From a virus, in the IMG/VR virus record IMGVR_UViG_3300036832_000399, positions 1 to 48,295 of that record: a stretch of DNA of 48,295 nucleotides; one strand, written 5' to 3'. The first letter of the stretch is position 1. The number at the start of each line of letters is the position of its first letter. The notes under the pieces are model-generated. The model was not told where the DNA came from and searched no databases. It saw only the letters and a list, made by a program, of their open reading frames with translations. The position numbers and the translations under genes are program-made. Positions 28,130-36,784 of this stretch are shown one piece after another.

Positions 28130-29886
28130 TATTTCACCTTACCAGCGGCTTTCGCCTTAAAATACTGATTGTAGATATTAGCAACAGTATCAGGAATACC
28201 TTCGGCTCGAAGCGCTGCGCCAAGCTTCTGGTATTGGTCGTCAGGGATATCGAGCTCGTATCGAGGTGTTCCAGCAAGGTGAAGGAAGCCCTTCCCTGGG
28301 CCACCAGGCTGATTAAGCAGTAGGTCGGTCGCTATCTCATTAAGCTCTTTATAATTTGGTGTTTTACCTGGGTGAGCTTCTTTGAAGCGGTTAAGCGCTT
28401 GAGAAAACTTTCCCTTAAACGCCAGTTCCTCATCAGAATCGTGGCTGATTCCAGCGTTTCTTACACGCCCTCTAACCGACGAATAATAACGGTCAACATC
28501 CTCGTCCGGGTCGGATTTTGCGAGCAACGCGTCCTTGCGCTTCTCCAGCAGCTGCACTTGTTTATATGTCAGGTTCTCTCCTAGAAGGTTAAGCCCGACG
28601 AACTGTTCTTTCGTAGAGTTCGACCGCGACATTCCGTAGAGCCTATCAAAGTTGTTATCCTGCTCGGGTGTTGATTTCTCATATAGGCGCTTTGTCTTGG
28701 CCATAAAATCCAAAGCAACCTTCTGATTTTGAGCGGATAGGGAGTCAAAAGTAGAACTCATTTCTGGGTCGTTGCGAAGTGCGTCCATATTGACAATACG
28801 CTTTTCATCACTCGAACCGATAATAAAGTTTTCAACTTTGTTGAGGCTGGCGATCTGCGTGTCTCGATAACCAGATAAACCAAGATTAACAATTCCACGA
28901 ATTCTAGACTCGGTATTCTCCTTTAGATAGGGGTTTTCCGATCCCTCAGTCGCCTTCTTCCCACGTTCTAGCATTTCTTCGAGCTGCCCTGGTCCCTTGG
29001 ACGGATCAAAATCACGAGTAGCACGTTGCGCTGCGAGCAGCGAGCCAGTCCCGGCCTCGCCCCGCAGAACAGCAGTATGCGCTTGTTCACGAGTGTCCGG
29101 CTCCATAAAATTCTTATACTCTTCGTAAGATTTTCGAGCCAAGTCAGGATCGCTGTAGGCGATGTCCTTTATTCCTTTTCCAATCGCACGACCAGTGTTA
29201 TGCTTGATACTCAACTGGCATGTATCGGCTTCATCACCCCTGTGTTCGCACTGAGCAATGCTCTCTTCTCGAATATTTTTCAGGTTAGATCGAACGGCGT
29301 TAGGGTTATGCAAATCGATAGCATCTACATAAGCGTCTAGGCGAGCTTTACTCGCTCGATCAGCAGCGATCTTCGCTTGATTGCCCGCACGAGCGCCAGC
29401 GTCTACAATGGCATAGCCGACTTGGCGTGCCATAGAGTTGTCAAGCATACTCTTCGCTTCAGCATTCGGAGCCGTAGCCAAATATTTCTCGCGAATACCC
29501 TTTATTTGTTCTTGAAATCCTGGCAGGGCGTTTACAGCATTCTGCCCTTCAAGCTTGTCGTATTCGGCCTTGGCTTGGCCGATTTCCGTCAGAACTTTAA
29601 CGTCATTGTCCTTAGCCCACGTCTCATTATTTAATTGCTGAAATGCTATGGCGCTTTGCGCTAGCTTCTCGCCGACTCCTTCCTCAGCCCCTCCAAGCCG
29701 TGCGATCTCCTTACCTTTCTCCCTAAGTTGCCCTCCATAGCCAATAACCTGACCGCCATACTCTCGTTGAGCAGCACCAATACCACCGCCAAAGGCGGTC
29801 TCTTCCGCGCCTCGCGCCTGAAACGTCGGAAGCGGCCGGACCTCCGGCGCAACTTCAGGAACTGCTCTGTAGGGAACCTGAGGCAT
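28129..29886 (-). CDS. Internal virion protein (ejection core)
   Basis: A 585-residue, predominantly helical, hydrophilic protein. It starts with a Pro-rich leader (MPQVPYRAVPEVAPEVRPLP) followed by Gly/Gln/Lys heptads (YGGQLREKGKEIARL). Length and order match the T7 gp15-type ejection protein between the gp14-like and gp16-like genes. Two Cys are close together (CEHRGDEADTC, ~214-224). It probably sits inside the capsid and is injected with the DNA. Identification is by synteny. Confidence 0.72.
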   Translation of the reverse strand: MPQVPYRAVPEVAPEVRPLPTFQARGAEETAFGGGIGAAQREYGGQVIGYGGQLREKGKEIARLGGAEEGVGEKLAQSAIAFQQLNNETWAKDNDVKVLTEIGQAKAEYDKLEGQNAVNALPGFQEQIKGIREKYLATAPNAEAKSMLDNSMARQVGYAIVDAGARAGNQAKIAADRASKARLDAYVDAIDLHNPNAVRSNLKNIREESIAQCEHRGDEADTCQLSIKHNTGRAIGKGIKDIAYSDPDLARKSYEEYKNFMEPDTREQAHTAVLRGEAGTGSLLAAQRATRDFDPSKGPGQLEEMLERGKKATEGSENPYLKENTESRIRGIVNLGLSGYRDTQIASLNKVENFIIGSSDEKRIVNMDALRNDPEMSSTFDSLSAQNQKVALDFMAKTKRLYEKSTPEQDNNFDRLYGMSRSNSTKEQFVGLNLLGENLTYKQVQLLEKRKDALLAKSDPDEDVDRYYSSVRGRVRNAGISHDSDEELAFKGKFSQALNRFKEAHPGKTPNYKELNEIATDLLLNQPGGPGKGFLHLAGTPRYELDIPDDQYQKLGAALRAEGIPDTVANIYNQYFKAKAAGKVK

Positions 29887-30572
29887 TAAGGCGTTCCCCC
29901 GGGACTGAATACCCCAGATTTATAGAATCCAAGAGCACTCTTCGAGATCGAACCCGCGCTACCGAGGAGCGAAGCTTGTCCCGAAATGCCAATGGCTTCT
30001 TCTTGCAATTTATAGCCAGCCGCCTCGGTGTCGTAACCAGCCACACGATACTGTCCGGCGGTTATAGCGTTTTGAGCCGAAGCCGTCTCAAGGTCAGATT
30101 CGGCTTGATAATTCAATCCCTGAATTTTGTAGCCATAAGCTTGCCGGGCGGCATCCGATCTAATTGTAGCCTCATCGAAATCTGCAAGATTGATCTCACT
30201 CTCGCGAACACGAGTCGCTGAGGGACCAGAAACAGACAAACCACTAGCCGCTTGCGCTACTGTAGTCAGTCCTAATTGTTCTCGAGCGGCCATACCCCGC
30301 TGTTGAGCTTTAACATCACCAACTGCGGTGGCATAGGCTGCATTTGAATCAGTAAACTGCTTATTGAGCTGAGCCACGGCGGCTCGATAAGTATGCATGT
30401 TAGCTTGCGCTTGGGCCTCCAGCGCCGCGCCCTGCGCCTGAACTAGCGCGCCATGAGCTTGAAGCTCAGCGCCTTGCTGCTGGATCGGTATGGCTTTTTG
30501 AGCTTCCTGCGCTCCAGCAATACTCGATCCAAGCGAAATGATGCCAAGCGTCGCTGCAACTGGATCAGTCAT
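29886..30572 (-). CDS. Internal virion protein, Ala/Gln-rich
   Basis: A 228-residue protein. The first ~20 residues are hydrophobic (AATLGIISLGSSIAGA); then come Ala/Gln/Glu-rich repeats (QAHGALVQAQGAALEAQAQA) of strong helical, coiled-coil character and a Gly/Ser-rich end. This layout is typical of the T7 gp14-like ejection protein, which spans the outer membrane after injection. It overlaps its neighbours by a base or so on both sides. Confidence 0.72.
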   Translation of the reverse strand: MTDPVAATLGIISLGSSIAGAQEAQKAIPIQQQGAELQAHGALVQAQGAALEAQAQANMHTYRAAVAQLNKQFTDSNAAYATAVGDVKAQQRGMAAREQLGLTTVAQAASGLSVSGPSATRVRESEINLADFDEATIRSDAARQAYGYKIQGLNYQAESDLETASAQNAITAGQYRVAGYDTEAAGYKLQEEAIGISGQASLLGSAGSISKSALGFYKSGVFSPGGTP

Positions 30573-31018
30573 CAGGTCCTCCTGAGATGAAACCTAATAA
30601 GACCATCACGAGGCGTCGCCACACGAAAGCCTAAATGAGGCGCTTCCATACGAAAGCCTAACCATTTCAACCAGCGAATACTTCGGGCTTCGCCCTCGAT
30701 GACATGACCCTCTATAACTTTAAACATTTTGAGTATATCTTGAACAACCATCTGCGAATGTCTCACCAATATAAATGGGTGCTTACCAGCCAAATCCGTA
30801 GTCACCAGCCATAGATAAGCTCGATCGCTCAGGATCGTTGGTGCTATCAAACCCCAGACGGCGGCAACCTCGTCATCGATTAGCCCCGCCCAAGACTCGA
30901 AGCTAAGCGCGAGAAACCTCTTGAGATCGCGTTCTGCGGTTGGTTGATCTTTGATGTTACTTCGCGCCACGACAGCAGCCACATCGATGAGATTGGCTCG
31001 TTTAATTTCTACTTTCAT
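30572..31018 (-). CDS. GNAT-fold internal virion protein (T7 gp13-like)
   Basis: A 148-residue protein starting MKVEIKRANLIDVAAVV. The segments EVAAVWGLIAPTILSDRAYLWLVTTDL and SIRWLKWLGFRME follow the acetyltransferase-like fold often found between tail tubular protein B and the ejection proteins of T7-type phages. It may be an assembly factor; acetyltransferase activity is not implied. The ATG 31018 is preferred because it overlaps the upstream stop; the longer ORF intrudes into the tail gene. Confidence 0.68.
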   Translation of the reverse strand: MKVEIKRANLIDVAAVVARSNIKDQPTAERDLKRFLALSFESWAGLIDDEVAAVWGLIAPTILSDRAYLWLVTTDLAGKHPFILVRHSQMVVQDILKMFKVIEGHVIEGEARSIRWLKWLGFRMEAPHLGFRVATPRDGLIRFHLRRT

Positions 31019-33660
31019 TTGCCGCTCCCTGTATCTCCCACAGTGATTTCGGGCACGACGCCAAGCACCGTACAAGGCAGCGGATCATCGACCTGAAGGC
31101 AAATCTGTCCAGGAACGTCCCACAGCGGGTCCATAATAATGCGTTCATCTGCAGTAATTAGCGGAATATTCTGATCTATAAGAGTTGTACGATTAAGCTC
31201 TTTAATCGGAACCAGCGTACTGAACGTCCTTCCCGCCTTGAGGCCGCGAGAATCCTTAACCCGCACTGTTAAAGCATTGACCTTCTTCCGCTTTCCTTGA
31301 ATGGTGTTGGCTTCTTGTCCAAGATCAAGATACATTGTCTGGAGCTGAGCTTGGAAGCCGAGACCGACAGTGACGTGAGTGACTGGCGCTGGAAGGACTA
31401 CAGCCGTATTCTGTACAGTCAATCCTCTAATAACACCACCATCGGCCAATACAGATACCGTTTGACCTTCAAGATGGGATAGACCAAATATTGTATCACT
31501 CGGTTGATCAATAGCCCAGAATCCGTTAAGGACTAAATTCGGCCGGCCCCTTGGATTTACATCATCTTGCAACAGATCAGTGAATGGAAGGGTTATCCTA
31601 CCAAGCACAGCACTATCACTCGCAAATGAAATGACGGTTGCCTTGCCACCAGCAGCTCTAATAACCCATCCAACCATTTCAGGCCCGAAGGTAGCTGGAG
31701 AGGCAGCGCTAAAAGAAACCTCTGCACCAACAAAATTGCCCCTCGGTCCTATGATAATGTTTAGATCTGATGTCGGAGTAAAATGGCCAGACGTAGCCCC
31801 AGCATCTACACACCAAGCATCCTCTGCACCAAATTGAAATGTTCTCTCTGCTATGCGTTCTATCATCTTTATAAAGGTTCCATCCGGTCTTGGTCTATCC
31901 ACTACTACATAGGTAGCGTCAACTGTGCCTTCAGTAACTGTGCAGATGGACTTAAAGTTTCCCAAAGTATCATGTTTGGCCCAACCATACATATCTTGCT
32001 CTTTAACCACAGTCAGCGAAAGCAAAGCTCCATCATCCCTAACTGCCCAAACAATCTTAAACGGCTCCTCCGCATAAGCCCATTCAATAATTTGGTGACC
32101 GTAAAATAGGTGGCTCGACATTACAGAAATGTCATTGCCCGTGAAGATATTGGCATAAATATTATAAGCTAGATCACGAACTATAGAGCCTTTCTGTTGA
32201 ACATACAATATATCGTAGTTGATAAGAATAGGCGGGACGTCATTAGCTCCAACATAAGCTTGGGCAGTGGCTGTCACAGTAGTTGGCGTTATCGGGCCTC
32301 CCTGCGTAGCTACACCGCCCGCTCCACCACTTACTTGCCAGGCCCCTTTCGTGGTCATCATGATAAGGCCAACAGGCATTGGGATCATGCTCTTAATCTC
32401 ATTAACTTCAAGGCTAACCAGTCGAGCATCGACTTCATCGGTGGCTTGAGATGGATTAGAAAAGTCAAAGTTGTAGAATGCTCCGGGCTTACTCATAATA
32501 AATTCGTCCGTGTTATTCCCGCCAAAATTAGCATATACAAGCCGCTGCTGGAAGAAAGCCGAGACCTGAGGATTTGCGAAGACGCCAACAAATGGATCGT
32601 TAGGTATCGGTGGAGATGTAGCGAAATCAGGCGCAATGTTAGAATCGACAAACGTAACCCCTGGAGCTTGCGTTATACCAATAAATCCAAATTGAGTATC
32701 TGCTGGCACAGGATCGCCAGACAACGAGGGTATTGCGCCATAAACATTGTAAGAATCAGCACCAGGCACCGCATCCCAAACTATCGTGATCGATCCACTA
32801 GTAGTTCTTAAATCCAAAACTGGCTCAAGATGATTTTGCGGCGCGGGTCCAGATTCTTGGCCATTACCATCTACAGATGTTACGGTATATTTATAGGATG
32901 CCGGCCCGCTAGCTGATGCACCAAGATTGACTACAGTAGGCGGATTAACCGTTGCGCCAAACACGGCTGGTAACAGAGTCCAATTAGTGGCTGAGATAAG
33001 AGTTAAGATGTATGGTGGAGTAAATGGAGAGGTTATATTTAATTGCGAAGCTCTTTGAGAGAACTTCAGTAGTGGCAACATAGTGAAATCCCAAGGAGTG
33101 GCTATAGTGTAAACTCTTTGAACTATACCTGCCCCAGCCGCCGGATTCCATGGATCGTACGCAGTCGAGTCGATGTCTTGGCCAGTAAATGGATCGAGAG
33201 CAAAGAAAGTATTCGTAGCAGGAGAACCGACTGTAACATATCTATTATTCATTTCTCTAATACCTATTTCGGAAATAAATATAAGATCACCAGCATTGTA
33301 ATTGCCATCAAAGGCTATATGCGTAGTGAGGCCTCTAACGACGTTTGTGACTCCAATAGCCCCCTCTACAACAGATCCGCCAAGAGTTATAAATCTCAGG
33401 TAATGATCGCCGAATTCCAAAGCATAAGTAACATTAACAGATTGCTGAAATCTAACTAGCCTTACATCACGACCGGGCCCGCCAGCACATGGACGAATAA
33501 ACTCCGTCCCAGCTCTCGTACTCGCGCCAGATCGATAATCAACGAAGAAATTCCGCATTCTAGCCGCGCCAGAATGGTATTTCGTGATGTCAACCCTTGC
33601 GAAGAGGCTTGGGGACAATTCGCCAGATGCAAATGATGCCTGGATGACATTGTCAGACAT
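31015..33660 (-). CDS. Tail tubular protein B (nozzle)
   Basis: An 881-residue beta-rich tail nozzle protein. The start, IQASFASGELSPSLFARVD, then YHSGAARMRNFFV and SGASTRAGTEFI, is a highly conserved signature of this family. The protein forms the distal tail tube that carries DNA and fibres. The C-terminal third holds repeated beta modules. The gene is AT-richer than the packaging genes. It begins one base after the end of the preceding gene region, directly next to tail tubular A. Confidence 0.92.
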   Translation of the reverse strand: MSDNVIQASFASGELSPSLFARVDITKYHSGAARMRNFFVDYRSGASTRAGTEFIRPCAGGPGRDVRLVRFQQSVNVTYALEFGDHYLRFITLGGSVVEGAIGVTNVVRGLTTHIAFDGNYNAGDLIFISEIGIREMNNRYVTVGSPATNTFFALDPFTGQDIDSTAYDPWNPAAGAGIVQRVYTIATPWDFTMLPLLKFSQRASQLNITSPFTPPYILTLISATNWTLLPAVFGATVNPPTVVNLGASASGPASYKYTVTSVDGNGQESGPAPQNHLEPVLDLRTTSGSITIVWDAVPGADSYNVYGAIPSLSGDPVPADTQFGFIGITQAPGVTFVDSNIAPDFATSPPIPNDPFVGVFANPQVSAFFQQRLVYANFGGNNTDEFIMSKPGAFYNFDFSNPSQATDEVDARLVSLEVNEIKSMIPMPVGLIMMTTKGAWQVSGGAGGVATQGGPITPTTVTATAQAYVGANDVPPILINYDILYVQQKGSIVRDLAYNIYANIFTGNDISVMSSHLFYGHQIIEWAYAEEPFKIVWAVRDDGALLSLTVVKEQDMYGWAKHDTLGNFKSICTVTEGTVDATYVVVDRPRPDGTFIKMIERIAERTFQFGAEDAWCVDAGATSGHFTPTSDLNIIIGPRGNFVGAEVSFSAASPATFGPEMVGWVIRAAGGKATVISFASDSAVLGRITLPFTDLLQDDVNPRGRPNLVLNGFWAIDQPSDTIFGLSHLEGQTVSVLADGGVIRGLTVQNTAVVLPAPVTHVTVGLGFQAQLQTMYLDLGQEANTIQGKRKKVNALTVRVKDSRGLKAGRTFSTLVPIKELNRTTLIDQNIPLITADERIIMDPLWDVPGQICLQVDDPLPCTVLGVVPEITVGDTGSGK

Positions 33661-33661
33661 T

Positions 33662-34474
33662 TCAGTAGTACATTGTTAGTGCTGGACCCCAGTCGAACAT
33701 GATGTTTGGCGAGAACTCCCAAGCCTGATAACTGATGCCTCGAGTTCGTATCCAGTCAGGAGTCACGTCGTTGATCGTTAAGCCCTCGTTCCCGTCGCCC
33801 TGGCGAGCGAGCATTATGAATTGGTTAGCCTCCTGCGTTTTCAGTTGAGCGAGGCCCTTGTCACCTGTGAGTGCGATTGCAAGTCTTGCTCCAAGCGCTG
33901 CAACAAGAGCCTGCTGGAATTGATCATCCCACACATCCGGGTTGACAACTCTTCTAATGTAGCAGAGAATAGCTTGTTGTTGATTTGTGAGTATAACTCT
34001 CTGATCAAGTCCTCCGTCTTGAGGCCTTCCGCCAGCGCCGATCTGATCGATTCCAACGTGGAATCTGACGGGAGGTCCATTCCAGAACGCTGGCGCTCCT
34101 CCTGTGACAGCAGTTGTAATTGGCACTCCACTAGCAAATCCCGTACTAAACTGAGGTACGATATATATTGCTCGTATGCAATCGGAGGGATAGGCATATT
34201 CGTAACTCCAAGGCGGCGGAGGAATCCCTCGATGCCATTGCGTATCGCCAGGATTTGGATTTTCGGGCGTGCCTGGGGCTGCGCAAATCAAATCGAGATT
34301 GCGCACATTCTTCGCGCAGTTCCACGGCGCAAGGCGCAGCACTTCATCTCGAAGAGGCTCCAACAAGAGGTTGCATTGAATGCTCTCGTTGGAGCCCTCA
34401 TCGAGGGATGCTATCTGAGACCGCGTGCCGATCGCAGATAGCGCTCGATTGGCGATGTCAACTTCTGCTGTCAT
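33662..34474 (-). CDS. Tail tubular protein A (gatekeeper/adaptor)
   Basis: A 270-residue adaptor between portal and nozzle. The start, MTAEVDIANRALSAIGTRS, then PLRDEVLRLAPWNCAKN and a middle YEYAYPSDCIRAIYI, is a strong family signature. ATG 34474 was chosen because it overlaps the TGA of the Acb2-like gene (ATGA); the four-residue-longer form is unlikely. Length is normal for T7 gp11-like proteins. Confidence 0.93.
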   Translation of the reverse strand: MTAEVDIANRALSAIGTRSQIASLDEGSNESIQCNLLLEPLRDEVLRLAPWNCAKNVRNLDLICAAPGTPENPNPGDTQWHRGIPPPPWSYEYAYPSDCIRAIYIVPQFSTGFASGVPITTAVTGGAPAFWNGPPVRFHVGIDQIGAGGRPQDGGLDQRVILTNQQQAILCYIRRVVNPDVWDDQFQQALVAALGARLAIALTGDKGLAQLKTQEANQFIMLARQGDGNEGLTINDVTPDWIRTRGISYQAWEFSPNIMFDWGPALTMYY

Positions 34475-34713
34475 TCGAGCTTCCAAGTTCTAGCTTTAAC
34501 TGCCCACATCTGGGCACTTTGGGCTTCGGTGATGGCAACAGAGAACAAGCGTCTTTGCTCTTCGTTGCTGCTTGCATCCCGAAGGTTGTTCAACTCGTCA
34601 ATGATCTTTGCGTAGTCCCGTTTCATATCGTTGACTACCGGATCACCACTCGGGTTGAAGGTCAGACCTACAGCTTTCTCGCCATAGGTCATTTCTCGCT
34701 GGTCCACGGTCAT
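34471..34713 (-). CDS. Acb2/Tad1-like cyclic oligonucleotide sponge (anti-CBASS candidate)
   Basis: An 80-residue helical protein. Its segments GEKAVGLTFNPSGDP (~11-25), YAKIIDELNNLRD (~34-46) and AITEAQSAQMWAVKA (~60-74) match my knowledge of the Acb2/Tad1 hairpin-domain proteins. These assemble into hexamers and sequester cyclic nucleotides made by CBASS, and in some cases Thoeris, defences. The ATG 34713 overlaps the upstream stop (ATGA); a second possible ATG is at 34692. It is embedded in the tail operon between a small virion gene and tail tubular A. The alternative is an unstudied helical virion accessory. Confidence 0.68.
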   Translation of the reverse strand: MTVDQREMTYGEKAVGLTFNPSGDPVVNDMKRDYAKIIDELNNLRDASSNEEQRRLFSVAITEAQSAQMWAVKARTWKLE

Positions 34714-34979
34714 CCTCGCTGCGATCCGCTCTTGTGAATAGTGTGACCATGCCCTGGCGGTATCCCACGACAATCATCAGCATCGGGCACTGGCTTGTGA
34801 GCCATACCATGATTCCCGCCATGAAGGCCAGGGCTTGCTGGATCATGAATGTTAGTCGGCCCTTGCGGCGGGCTGTAGTTCATCACATCCCTAGCTCTAG
34901 TAATTCCACCGCTGCCAGCGCGAGGCGCTTGCGGCTTGTGGGCCTCCTGCCCGTATTCACTCAGAATGTCTCTTGCCAT
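34710..34979 (-). CDS. Small Gly/His/Pro-rich virion-type protein
   Basis: An 89-residue low-complexity protein (MARDILSEYGQEAHKP...) with NHG and GHGH motifs and the C-terminal HKSGSQRG. The tail resembles the HPSGSQG tail of 35183-35413, suggesting related small virion or assembly proteins. Start ATG 34979 follows GGAGAG; a GTG one codon earlier is possible. Function unknown. Confidence 0.65.
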   Translation of the reverse strand: MARDILSEYGQEAHKPQAPRAGSGGITRARDVMNYSPPQGPTNIHDPASPGLHGGNHGMAHKPVPDADDCRGIPPGHGHTIHKSGSQRG

Positions 34980-35173
34980 CACTTCTCTCCTCTATGTTGC
35001 GCCTTCGGAGCTTCCTTCGAAGCTTTATTATGTTCTGAGGCTTTCTCATCCTCGATCTCCTTAGCAACTTTGGCGAGCTCGATTTGAGCTTCATCAAAGA
35101 TGGCCTTCAGACTTGGATAATCTCTCGACAGATCAGCCACATTAAGAAGATCACTTACCAGCTTCACATCCAT
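34979..35173 (-). CDS. Small helical protein
   Basis: A 64-residue acidic-then-basic helical protein (MDVKLVSDLLNVADLSRDY...) ending in a Lys/Glu-rich tail. Three consecutive ATG codons mark the start; the third (35171-35173) has the best spacing from GGAG. Unknown function, within the small-virion-gene cluster. Confidence 0.6.
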   Translation of the reverse strand: MDVKLVSDLLNVADLSRDYPSLKAIFDEAQIELAKVAKEIEDEKASEHNKASKEAPKAQHRGEK

Positions 35174-35182
35174 CATCATCTC

Positions 35183-35413
35183 CTACTTGTGTTTGCCTTG
35201 TGAACCACTCGGATGAATTTCACGGCCACCGCCGGGGCCGAGAGCCGGTCGGCTAGTAGTAGTTGGGTTATAGCCAGGACCGTCAAAGATGGGCCTGTGC
35301 TTGAAAGCCAGGGCCCGGCCTTGTTGATCAACGCCCTCCAGATTTCCAGCTTTCCCTTTGGGCTCGGCCTTCCAACTCTCCCGGCCGCTCTTATCCGCTC
35401 TTCCTTGTCTCAT
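35183..35413 (-). CDS. Small basic virion-type protein with SGSQ tail
   Basis: A 76-residue basic, Gly/Pro-rich protein starting MRQGRADKSGRESWKAEPK, with GGAG upstream of ATG 35413; the longer ORF overlaps the preceding gene too far. The C-terminus (HPSGSQGKHK) recalls small proteins seen in tail-fibre regions of T7-like phages and the neighbour at 34710-34979. Overlaps the preceding gene by 23 bases. Role unknown. Confidence 0.65.
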   Translation of the reverse strand: MRQGRADKSGRESWKAEPKGKAGNLEGVDQQGRALAFKHRPIFDGPGYNPTTTSRPALGPGGGREIHPSGSQGKHK

Positions 35414-35678
35414 ATGAGTCTCCTTTCCTAAAAGCACCACCTTGACTGTGTTCGCGGTCAAGTTCGCTTAACAGAACTTTCTCTGCTCGACCCATTTCCC
35501 TTTTGGTCCACTCCGGTGGCTGCTGACCAATACTTTCGTAGAAGGCTCGAATATAAATAAGGTTGTGGAGATGCTGAGCCAGCCGCATGATCCTCGGCGG
35601 GACCATAAGATCGATGTCGCCGTCCTCAAGCATCTCCACAGGACTCAACGGGTCAGCCGTTCCCAATGGATTGGTCAT
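35391..35678 (-). CDS. Hypothetical helical protein
   Basis: A 95-residue protein with a helical centre (RIMRLAQHLHNLIYIRAFYES) and a charged C-terminus. ATGA overlap with the upstream poly-Lys gene. Probably a minor virion or assembly protein by position; no family recognised. Confidence 0.65.
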   Translation of the reverse strand: MTNPLGTADPLSPVEMLEDGDIDLMVPPRIMRLAQHLHNLIYIRAFYESIGQQPPEWTKREMGRAEKVLLSELDREHSQGGAFRKGDSYETRKSG

Positions 35679-35830
35679 TTATCGTTGCCTTTCTTCTTCT
35701 TCTTCAGCATTCCAGTCTTTTTGTCAGCCGCATGAAACTCCTTTCCAACAGATGGAGGAATTCCGATGTTGCCTTTACCCTTTGCGGCAAGCATCATTGC
35801 GATTGCTTGCTTACGTGATGTGCTAGGCAT
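35675..35830 (-). CDS. Small Lys-rich protein (51 aa)
   Basis: A 51-residue protein read from the sequence: MPSTSRKQAIAMMLAAKGKG, then a Pro/Gly turn, then a C-terminus with five consecutive lysines (MLKKKKKGNDK). GGAGG lies 6 bases upstream of the ATG. Its basic character suggests DNA contact in the virion. ATGA-coupled to the next gene. Confidence 0.65.
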   Translation of the reverse strand: MPSTSRKQAIAMMLAAKGKGNIGIPPSVGKEFHAADKKTGMLKKKKKGNDK

Positions 35831-35839
35831 GTCCGCCTC

Positions 35840-36784
35840 CTAAAAGAACCACACGCCGCCTCCGTCTGTTTGGATGAATATAGTTGTGTCGCCACCAGCG
35901 GCTTCCATGACAAGCGCCTCACCCATAGCCAACGGATCGATCGAGTCTCCAGCATCTGGAATAACATTGACTACATGACTTCTACTGTTTATCCAAACTC
36001 CCCAACCATTCCACAGCGTCGAAACCTTTGGAAGAGTGATATTAAGAGTAACATCGCAAATAATCCTGGACATGTGATCAAATGTATCGAGAATAGTATC
36101 GGTGGCGACGTGAACAAGTTGTATATTTTGATCCAGGTTGCCGGGAGCAGAAACTCCGAATTGTAGGCCGAAAGCTGGTGTTCCAATGCCCAGAGCAGTT
36201 GCGGCTACTTGAACAGTTGCAGCCGTAACGACCGGAACCATAGCTGGGGAAATAACAACATTCCCGAGGACAACCCCGGCAGCGGGCATTGGGTTGCCCA
36301 TAGAATCAAATGCTAGAAACATATTTGCCCTAACAGCAGCCGGAGGAAGCTGTGCCATAGCCGGATCAATCGGACTGCCTTGTATGCACCTATCTGTTAC
36401 CTCTTGGAGCTGTTGAGTCAGCATTGTTACAAAATCGAAGGTCTGTTCTATAACAGTCTGGTATAAAACACTTTGATTAGCAAACGAAGTCTCCTGAACT
36501 GTAGTCTGCTGCCTATATATTGTTATAGTTTGTCCGACGGGTACCGGAACGCCACCACCAACCACTGGATATAAGACTGATCCGCCGACGGGAGTTGGAT
36601 TAGGAGCTACTGGAGGATTAAGAAAAACTTGGTATGTGGCTGGATTACCCAGTATTACATCGGTGCCAGTGCTTATGAAGATAATGATATCTGTTGGATT
36701 AATAACAGGAAATGGAAAGGCAAATAGCGTAGTAACGCCATCGCCCTGATATGTGATTGAGACATTTATGGCTGATACAGTCAT
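35840..36784 (-). CDS. Tail fibre / tailspike base protein (T7 gp17 N-domain-like)
   Basis: A 314-residue protein whose first ~150 residues resemble the T7 fibre N-terminal domain that docks on the tail: a beta-rich start (NVSITYQGDGVTTLFAFPFPVI), IFISTGTD, then TITIYRQQTTVQETSF and the helical FDFVTMLTQQLQEV segment. The remainder is a beta-rich shaft. It probably anchors the adjacent fibre/tailspike proteins to the tail. It overlaps the upstream Gly-rich fibre gene by ATGA. Confidence 0.78.
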   Translation of the reverse strand: MTVSAINVSITYQGDGVTTLFAFPFPVINPTDIIIFISTGTDVILGNPATYQVFLNPPVAPNPTPVGGSVLYPVVGGGVPVPVGQTITIYRQQTTVQETSFANQSVLYQTVIEQTFDFVTMLTQQLQEVTDRCIQGSPIDPAMAQLPPAAVRANMFLAFDSMGNPMPAAGVVLGNVVISPAMVPVVTAATVQVAATALGIGTPAFGLQFGVSAPGNLDQNIQLVHVATDTILDTFDHMSRIICDVTLNITLPKVSTLWNGWGVWINSRSHVVNVIPDAGDSIDPLAMGEALVMEAAGGDTTIFIQTDGGGVWFF

